Shown here: positions 56,108-64,000 of the stretch, one piece after another
Numbering within the stretch: position 1 is the first letter of the stretch
Layout: each line of letters begins with the position of its first letter
Program-made: the position numbers and the translations under genes
The notes under the pieces: model-generated
Told to the model about the DNA's origin: nothing
Databases searched by the model: none
Seen by the model: only the letters and a program-made list of their open reading frames with translations
Source: Diphasiastrum complanatum
Lineage: Eukaryota > Streptophyta > Lycopodiopsida > Lycopodiales > Lycopodiaceae
DNA length: 64,000 bases
NCBI GenBank assembly: GCA_029204225.1
Contig: CM055096.1
Coordinates: 68,455,741-68,519,740, forward strand
Reading direction: 5' to 3'

Positions 56108-58780
56108 TCAGGAATGATTCAATTCTTCATATAACTTCTGAGCGAGCTCCAAGTTCTGTTGAGCTTCGATCAAGAGCAAGTCTTCTTTCGATTTGGTATA
56201 GTGGCCAATTAGTAAGTTGCCGAATTCTTCTAACTTAGCTGGGAGTAATGTTCCATCGAACAGCTCCTGGGTTAATTTGGTATCTTTATCTAAATCACTT
56301 CGTAGAGTGATTTCTTTACAGTAACGAGCTGAAAATCTAATAAAATTGCTTTTAACATAAAGGTTCTGAACAAAAAATAATGTCTTCGCCGCAAAGGTAC
56401 CAAACTGCCAAAATGTATATGTACAAAATTGCTTATAAAGAAATAACTTTCTTCTATCTTGCAAATTTATGGCGAATCTCCACAAAATATTCTGCAAGGT
56501 TTCGCTCCCAATCCACATATAGACTGAATAATTTCAGATAAGCAATATTGATATTTATCAGCAGACCTGCATCGTCCAATGCGCCTAAATTTGCAACCGC
56601 TTGTGGTTTGTACAACTGAAACTGCGACTGTCGCTTCCAAAAATGTCGCTTATTATCTTTGTTTCACAAAAATTGAAGTTCTTTGATACGGATATATTCG
56701 AGAGCATACATAGCCGAAGAGCCTATGTATGACTCTGCCGATCCGAAAGGTACGACCTGGAATTTACCCTGGATTATGCCCCAATAGAGACATCCTTTCT
56801 GCTCGATAGTGAGCTGGGCCCATAACCAGAGAAAGTCGTCCTTCTCCCACGGTCACTTCCAGTCGTCGAAGGCGATGCCTACTGCGCCTGGTAGCATCAT
56901 GTAATCCACACGTCATTGCAACTCCATATTAAAAGCATGTGGACACCATTTCCAGAAGCGATTAGCAAATGCACGAAATCTGTCAGCACATACCTTCGAC
57001 TGATTTCACCGCATTCACTTTGGCTGTGTAGATGTAGTTGCCAAATCCTGAGTTTGCAACTCAGCAGCCATCTTCTGATCTTCCATTTGTTGTTTTTGGT
57101 TTGACAGCTCCTGTTCGAGCTGGTCAATCTTCGCAATAGCCTCCAAAAATTCTGGATGGTCTGAGGCTCTGGTGCAGGCAGACACAGCTTGGAGTTGTTG
57201 TGTAAGTTTATCAATTCACAGCAGGGCCTGAAGATAGTCATCGTGTGCATCGGGCCCGCTGCAAGATGGGGTGGCATCACTGGAGAGCTCCTTCAGCTCC
57301 GCCAACTCTTCCTCGACAAGAGCCTTCGCATCCTCGAGTGGTTGTAAGAACTCAACTCAAAAATTGTCGAGCATATGGCCTTGGAGCTGGTTCAGCTTCG
57401 TGAGATCGACAATGATTGACCTTGCGGTGGTGCTCAGGGACAAAGCAGCCTCTGTCTTTAATCTTGTCATTCGCTCCTCCTGTAGATGTTTCTGGAGCGC
57501 GATATTATGTTGTTTTGCAGCCAAAAGTTGCTGCTTCAAATAATCGTTTTGAGTCTGAAAATTGTCAGACTTGGCCTGAATCGTCTTATTGGTCTGCTTC
57601 AAAAAATCAGCTTTCTTTATTAAAGTCTGAAGCTGTGTTTCGAGAGAACGATGTTGTTCGATCAGCTTCGTGTTGTCTGATTCGAGTGAATCGATCTTCT
57701 CGAAGGACTCATTCAGAGTCTCGAGTGATTTCCTCTTTGAGGTGATAAGCTGCATTGTGAGTTGACGGTGGTACTTGTCGAACTCATATACTCCAGCCAC
57801 AAGGTCCTTGGCTTTCTCTGTCATGGATCGAAACCACTGGGGTTGATCGTCTGGTTCTTCATCATCTGCTACATGTGCCCCAGTGTCGCCTTCAGCAGCT
57901 ATGCGTCCCTTGTCTGATGTATCAGACTGGGTTGCGTCATCCTTAGAGGTGGATGTGCTCGGCTGTTTCTGAGATGTGGAAGCAAATGATGGCTTTGAAG
58001 AATCCACAACAGCAGTAGCTCCATCGATTTCCATTGCCATAGCTTCACTCTCCATAGCAGTGGTGGCTGCTACTTCGACTGCTGGTGCAGCATCAACTGG
58101 AACCGGAATAGGTATAGAAAGGATGCTGGAAAGATCTATTGGCTTGGAAACCAACAATCTTCCTATCAGCATGGTTTTCTCTTGATCGTTCGATATGTCA
58201 AAATGAGCGCAGAGTCGAGATACATGGGCTCCAACTCCAGAAAACTTTTGGAGCTTAATCCAGCGCAAAAAGGCTTTGTATGTGATAACGCCGAAGCACA
58301 CTAGATTACTCGCAAGAGCATCTAATATATACTCAAAATTTTGAACTGAAATGGTAGCACCGCATCCATCAAAGAGATTGCTTGGTTTGCATATTTACAA
58401 AACAACTTGAATGTTGTATCTCGGATCATAGAGATTTTGTTCATGGATACGAAACAATTGCTTAAGAAGTGGGCAGCTTCATCCACCGAATCTTTGTTAG
58501 TTGAAAGTAGCTTTTCATCCAGAGATAATCTGAGAGCTGTGCAGAACAGGTCTTCAATGATAGTGAAGAATTGGCCTCGTACGTGAACTTTGAAGTCCAC
58601 CTCCGAAATTGAATGGATGGAGTTCACGAATTCAGTACTGACTTTAGAGAGGATGATGGAGGGGTCCACTTTCAAATCACCCAACCTGCATCGATCCAAA
58701 AAGGACTGGATGGATGTTAGGCGGATTCCTGTGCGTGCTTTTCAAATGATATTAGTGCTCGAACCTGATGCGGAAGCCAT
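56108..58780 (-). pseudogene. decayed ~890-codon coiled-coil gene, unrecognised
   Basis: Minus strand. The ATG at 58780 reads MASASGSSTNII, then a TGA, then LTSIQSFLDRCRLGDLKVD to about 58400; one frameshift leads into 58301-57357, open for 315 codons. That part has an Ala/Val-rich stretch, a Ser/Thr/Asp-rich region, QPQWFRSMTEKAKDLVAG, and a coiled coil of over 100 residues (KIDSLESDNTKLIEQHRSLE; KTIQAKSDNFQTQNDYLKQQ). The same frame continues to about 56530 with only TGA stops, through a second coiled stretch (AIAKIDQLEQELSNQKQQ) and FLWLWAQLTIEQKGCLYWGI. After another shift it ends LELAQKLYEELNHS at 56108. I do not know the family. Size and setting suggest an accessory gene of a large transposon or a captured host gene. 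Confidence 0.6.
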
Positions 58781-59063
58781 TGTTCGAATGTTTAATGATA
58801 GCTTCGTAGATCACAATAGTTCGCAAAAAAGTGTTTTGATCGCAAAGAGTGAGCGCAGGAAAGCATAAACTTCGCATGTAGAAATCGTAAAGAGAAAAAA
58901 TGGAAAATAACTCTGATAAGCAGTAGCGGTGTGGAAGGGATGATGACGTGGCATGATGACTTGACATCTGTCACTTCCATTTATGGAGGATGTGCATGGC
59001 TCAGTGTTTGAAACTATAGTTTGCCAGATCGATCTTTAATGAAGGAAGACCGTTTGTAAATGG

Positions 59064-60337
59064 CAGGTCTAATGTACATCTATCTACAATTCCAAGAGCA
59101 CTTATTAACTTGAAAAATGGATCTTTAGCCAAAGGTTTGGTTAAGATATCAGCTATGCACTAGGATGATGGCACATGATGAAGTTGAACCTCCTTGGATT
59201 GCACCTTCTCCCTCACAAAGTGATGAGCTATCTCAATATGCTTTGTTCTAGCATGGAAGATTTCATTGGTAGCAATTTGTTGAGAAGCTTGATTGTCACA
59301 ATAGATGCAAGGGATCTCCTCGGCCTTTAGCACTTGAAGCTCCACCAAAAGTCTTCTTAGCCATAGGAGTTCTTTGGTTGTTGAAGTCAATGCCTTGTAC
59401 TCAGCTTCACAAGAGGAAAGAAAAAATGGTATCTTGCTTTTTGGAAAGCCAAGATATCACTCCTCTACAAAGGAAACTGGCAAATGCACTTATAGATCTT
59501 CTATTTATCTTGTCTCCTACAAAATCTAAATCCGAAAATGCCCTCAAGTACAAGGTAGATCCTTGATAGAGAATGCCAAAAAATCTAGTAGAAGAGACAT
59601 ATCTAAGCACTCTCTTGGCACTTTTCCAATGATGCATCAAAGGACCTTGCATATATTGACTTATCTTGTTTACACTATAACTCAAATCTGGTCTAGTGAT
59701 TGTCAAATAGATTAAGGAGCCTATTAGCTTCCTAAAGAGTGTGATGCCCTCAAAGGATGCTTCATCACAATCATTATAACTTTACAAAGTTGCTCCATAG
59801 GGGTGTCAATCCCCTTACAATCTTTCATGCCAAACCTTTCAAGAATGGAAGTAGCATACTTTAAATGACTTATAAAAGTAAAATCACTACCTCTAGCAAC
59901 TTCTATTCCAAGTATAAACTTAAGAAGTCCGAGACCTACCATCTTGAATTCACTATACAAAGAAGCTTTCACATTTCTTATGCCTTCACCATCATTTTCT
60001 GTCAATATGATATCATCAACATAAAATACTAAAATGATGATCTTTCCATCATTACATTTGATGTACAAAAAAGGCCCATAAGAGCTAATCACAAAGCCAA
60101 GAGAGTAGAGAAAATCATGCAACCTAGAGTACCAAGCTCTAGGTGCTTGCTTCAAGCCATATATGCTCTTCCTTAAGTGGCAAACCTTGTCCTCCTCACC
60201 ATCCTTGATGAAGCCCTCGGGTTGCAACATGTATATTTCCTCCTCCAAGTAGCCATTCAAGAAAGCATTGGTCACATCCATTTGATAGAGATTCCACTTG
60301 AACAAAGTAGCAATACAAATGATTAGATAAGAAATGT
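59064..60337 (-). pseudogene. copia reverse transcriptase-RNase H fragment, minus copy
   Basis: Minus strand from 60337: WNLYQMDVTNAFLNGYLEEE, LRKSIYGLKQAPRAWYSRLH, the catalytic VFYVDDIIL, then LKFILGIEVARGSDF and KYATSILERFGMKDCKGID. RNase H follows (RPDLSYSVNKISQYMQGPL; FVGDKINRRS; WLSKKQDTIFSFLL). A frameshift near 59400 precedes the last part (TTKELLWLRRLL, CIYCDNQASQQIAT, TKHIEIAHHFVREKV). Gag, protease, integrase and the first part of the reverse transcriptase are missing, cut off at the inversion point. Confidence 0.9.
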
Positions 60338-61245
60338 TAAAGCTTCTTTGTCTAGTGAATTCAAGATGGTAGATCTTGAATTTCTTAAGTTCATACTTGG
60401 CATAGAAGTTACTAGAGGTAGTGATTTTACTTTTATAAGTCAATCAAAGTATGCTACTTCCATTCTTGAAAGGTTTGGCATGAAAGATTGTAAGGGGATT
60501 GACACCCCTATGGAGCAACTTTGTAAAGTTACTAATGATTGTGATGAAGCATCCTTTGAGGACATCACACTCTTTAGGAAGCCAATAAGCTCCTTAATCT
60601 ATTTGAAAATCACTAGACCAGATTTGAGTTATAGTGTAAACAAGATAAGTCAATATATGCAAGGTCCTTTGATGCATCATTGGAAAAGTGCCAAGAGAGT
60701 GCTTAGATATGTCTCTTCTACTAGATTTTTTGGCATTCTCTATCAAGGATCTAGCTTGTACTTGAGGGCATTTTCGGATTCAGATTTTGTAGGAGACAAG
60801 ATAAATAGAAGATCTATAAGTGCATTTGCCACTTTCCTTTGTGGAGGAGTGATATCTTGGCTTTCCAAAAAGCAAGATACCATTTTTTCTTTCCTCTTGT
60901 GAAGCTGAGTACAAGGCATTGACTTCAACAACCAAAGAACTCCTATGGCTAAGAAGACTTTTGGTGGAGCTTCAAGTGCTAAAGGACGAGGAGATCCCTT
61001 GCATCTATTGTGACAATCAAGCTTCTCAACAAATTGCTACCAATGCAATCTTCATGCTAGAACAAGGCATATTGAGATAGCTCATCACTTTGTGAGGGAG
61101 AAGGTGCAATCCAAGGAGGTTCAACTTCATCATGTGCCATCATCCCAGTGCATAGCTGATATCTTAACCAAACCTTTGGCTAAAGATCCATTTTTCAAGT
61201 TAATAAGTGCTCTTGGAATTGTAGATAGATGTACATTAGACTTGC
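60338..61245 (+). pseudogene. copia RNase H fragment, inverted plus copy
   Basis: Plus-strand duplicate of the last ~907 bases of the minus copy: KFILGIEVTRGSDF, FGMKDCKGIDTPMEQLC, RPDLSYSVNKISQYMQGPL, WLSKKQDTIFSFLL, then the same frameshift after SFLL near 60900 and TTKELLWLRRLL, CIYCDNQASQQIAT. It is followed by a polypurine-like stretch and an LTR start at 61264, which the minus copy lacks. Confidence 0.9.
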
Positions 61246-61263
61246 CAAGTTAGAAGTGAGGAG

Positions 61264-61784
<521 letters not shown>

Positions 61785-61929
61785 ATAGTCTCTCTCTAGA
61801 AGTTCTTTCTTTCTTGCTCATTCTCTCTATCCCCCTTTGATTATATTCGCTAGATAACAAATAGTCTCTCTAATTCTATTATCACTCTCTCTCTTTTTTT
61901 CTCTCTGAAATCACGGTAAGGCACATAAA

Positions 61930-62126
61930 TCAAGTCTTCACAAAGATGAAAATCATGCCCAAAAAAAAACAACCAAAATGTATCATAGAGGCCAAAATTT
62001 TCATTTTTTTTTTCGTTTGAAACAACGATTTTTGGCTGTTTCACTTCATCAGAAGGCCAAAAAAAGGTTTTGAATCAAATTTTTTTATTCTTTTTTTATT
62101 TTTTGGGATCACGCAAGGGCGCGGCC

Positions 62127-62162
<36 letters not shown>

Positions 62163-63210
62163 CCACGCCCTTGCGTGATCTCAAAAAAAAAAAAAATTTC
62201 CTCCGAAACCCTTTTTCTGGCCTTCTGAAGAAGTGAAACGGCCAAAAATCGCGATGTCGGACGAAAAAAAACGAAGATTTAGCCTTCGGGATACATTTTT
62301 GTTTTCGGCTCCTATACGCTTTTTTGGGCCTTCTAATGAAGTGAAACGACCAAAAATCGCAATTTCGGACCAAAAAAACGGCAATTTAGACTCTGGGATA
62401 CATTTTTGTTTATAAATTAAAAAAAACAAATTGACTTCTAAACACTTTTTTTGCTCGAAATTGTGATTTTTTGCGGTTTCACTTCACCAGAAGGCTAAAA
62501 AAGACGTTTAAGAACAAAATGAAAATTTAGTCTCTTAGATACGTTTTCATTTTTCCATAAAAAATCATGAATTTCGTCTGTTTGATCTCATAGAAACCTA
62601 AAAATGTGTTTAGAATTCAATTTCATTTTCTTAGTTTACAAACAAAAATGTATCTCGGAGGCTAAATTTCCGTGTTTTTCATCTGAAATCATGATTTTTG
62701 GCCGTTTCACTTCATCAAAAGGCTAGAAAAAGAGTTTTAGAGAAAAAAAATTCTAAGATCATGCAACGACACGGACGGGGGGGTTTGACCTGGTCAAACC
62801 CCCTGTCCGCACCCGTGTGTGATCCCAAAATTTTTTATTTTATTCTATTTTAATTTTTTGCTCCGAAACCCTTTTTCTGGCCTTCTAATAAAGTGAAACG
62901 GCCAAAAATCGCGATTTTGGACGGAAAAAACGGAAATTTAGCCTCCGAGCTCCTAAACGCTTTTTTGGGCCTTCTAATGAATTGAAAATGCTAAAAATTA
63001 CGATTTCAAACCAAAAAAAATGAAAATTTTGGCCTCCATAATACATATTTTTTTAGGTGTGATTTTCATCTTTGAGAAGGCCCAATTTCTATGCTTTACT
63101 GTGACTTCAGAGAGAAAAAAAAATGACTTTCAAATGGGCTTTGAAGGAGGTCAAATGGTCCTAAATTAGCGATTTCACATAAAGAATGAAAATTTACTTT
63201 CCTTGGACCA
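61930..63210. repeat. tandem fold-back structures with shared hairpin cores
   Basis: Two nested palindromes lie side by side. Each core is a GC-rich hairpin: 62108-62180 (arms GATCACGCAAGGGCG / CGCCCTTGCGTGATC around a G-run) and about 62758-62825 (arms including CGGACGGGGG / CCCCCTGTCCG around TTTGACCTGGTCAAA). On each side are inverted arms with phrases such as GGCCTTCTGAAGAAGTGAAA, CGGCCAAAAATCGCGAT, GGACGAAAAAAACG and GGGATACATTTTTGTTT, repeated six or more times in both directions. The core hairpins match the 70-bp unit of the array at 36.94-37.44 kb. No coding content. Confidence 0.85.
62129..62161 (+). repeat. poly(G) run, 33 bases
   Basis: Uninterrupted G run in the loop of the 62.1-kb hairpin. 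It could form a quadruplex; its exact length may be affected by sequencing. Confidence 0.85.
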
Positions 63211-64000
63211 GTGCTCTCAGAGAACCGGCAAAGTCCTACAACCAACCGACTGGTTTTAAAATTTAGCGATTGAGTTTGAAACAAGCAAGAAGCCAAAAGT
63301 CTAATAACTTGCTTGATGCAAAAGTAAGAGGAAAATTTTTGGAATACTTGTTGGATTGCTTCGGTGTGATGGCTATGTATAAGGATGGGTGGTGAGAACC
63401 GTCAGATCAGAGGTATGCGTAACCATCATGATTATAGTGGCAAGGATTGATGCTAAAATGTAGAGTGAACGGAGTTAAGACGCCACACGACTGGGATGAC
63501 CGGTCGGTCGGATATGTTTGAGAAATGCTAGACAGCTGGGCGAGTGGGCAAAGTTCGGTCAACACAAAATGCTCAGGGTTTTTCAAGAAATGCACACAAG
63601 TGGCTAGACGTTTCGCTCAGGTGACAATTTCTTCTATGTCGAGAATTTGTGTGAAAAACGTACTCACCCACTGATAAAAGTTATCGACTTTGATCAGGAG
63701 AGACTCAAAATGTGGTAGGCGAGTAGCTTATGTCACTAGTTTGGACGAATTTAGGTTTTTTTTTTTTTTTTTTAATGTCGTACCATTTGGTCTCAAGTAG
63801 ATCAGCTTACCACACATCGATTTTTTTGGAAGGTTGATGAACTCGCACAAGGTTGAACGGTTCCCAAAAGAAGTAGAAAATAACTCGCACAAGGGAACAA
63901 AATGACTTGCACAGGTTTCAAAGGTTTCCAAAAGAACTAGAAATGACTCGCGCAAGGGAACATACTACTCGCACCGGTGTGTATACTGTGAAAAATGACT
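63211..64000. other. no recognisable gene; ACTCGCACAAGG repeats
   Basis: From about 63838 the phrase ACTCGCACAAGG or a variant (ACTCGCGCAAGG, ACTTGCACAGG) recurs about five times to the window end, with AAAAGAA(G/C)TAGAAA between copies. A 16-base T-run lies near 63757. No coding frame recognised. Confidence 0.5.

Larger units (their letters stand above)
59064..61245. repeat. large inverted repeat, ~907-bp arms, ~370-bp loop
   Basis: Arms 59064-59970 and 60338-61245 are reverse complements at high identity (about 95% in the protein translation). Similarity begins at AAAGCTTCTTTGT(A/C)TAGTGA next to the loop and ends at GTAGATAGATGTACATTAGAC on the outside. Confidence 0.9.

Noticed and set aside
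56108-58780. Stop-codon recoding (TGA read as an amino acid)
   Set aside because: The locus also has frameshifts and sits among dead transposons; deamination of CGA codons is simpler, and no recoding element was seen.
62129-62161. Poly(G) run as a functional quadruplex
   Set aside because: Possible, but the run sits in a hairpin loop where polymerase slippage or assembly error is likely; not claimed as functional.

Overview
This window looks like nuclear DNA of a land plant with a large, repeat-rich genome. The signs are plant-type LTR retrotransposons (Ty1/copia and Ty3/gypsy, with tRNA-iMet-type primer sites TGGTATCAGAGC), CACTA/En-Spm transposase relics, AT-rich spacers, long CT microsatellites and a short TTTAGGG run. 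The species cannot be read from the sequence. Nearly all of the coding material is decayed transposon sequence, nested and rearranged.

Layout. 0-1.5 kb: end of an LTR, its primer site and a CT microsatellite. 2.69-3.12 kb (+): the best host gene, an IDA-LIKE secreted peptide precursor with its own TATA box. 5.0-11.3 kb (-): two CACTA transposase relics. 11.4-13.8 kb (+): gypsy integrase and an LTR-like tail with CACACGTGTG palindromes. 13.8-15.8 kb (-): gypsy gag-protease. 15.9-17.8 kb (-): third CACTA relic. 18.5-21.5 kb: exon-like fragments and a palindrome cluster. 22-25.8 kb: LTR-like and empty sequence. 25.8-31.6 kb (+): a copia element with two unrelated LTRs, an inverted LTR and a displaced protease fragment. 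31.6-35.2 kb: two copies of one gypsy family on opposite strands. 35.4-36.9 kb (+): an intron-bearing gene of unclear, possibly transposase-like, type, cut by a 70-bp palindromic array at 36.95-37.44 kb. 37.6-39.05 kb (-): a divergent histone H3 variant with a very long N-terminal tail. 39.2-40.7 kb (-): an unrecognised multi-exon gene. 41-44.6 kb: motif clusters and gypsy pol (-). 44.7-51.75 kb (+): copia with a 3' LTR split by a 4.1-kb insertion with a target-site duplication. 52.9-54.6 kb (+): motif cluster and gypsy protease. 56.1-58.8 kb (-): a decayed ~890-codon coiled-coil gene. 59.06-61.25 kb: a copia reverse transcriptase fragment duplicated as a ~0.9-kb inverted repeat. 61.9-63.2 kb: tandem fold-back structures built on the same hairpin unit as the 37-kb array.

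The host-gene candidates are the IDA-like precursor and the H3 variant. The most unusual structural theme is that many intergenic or LTR-like blocks are each packed with one short CpG-containing motif, often palindromic and different from block to block. The 70-bp hairpin unit, seen as an array at 37 kb and as single hairpins in larger palindromes at 62 kb, is the clearest candidate for an undescribed fold-back repeat family. All calls are by eye from sequence; no database search was run.
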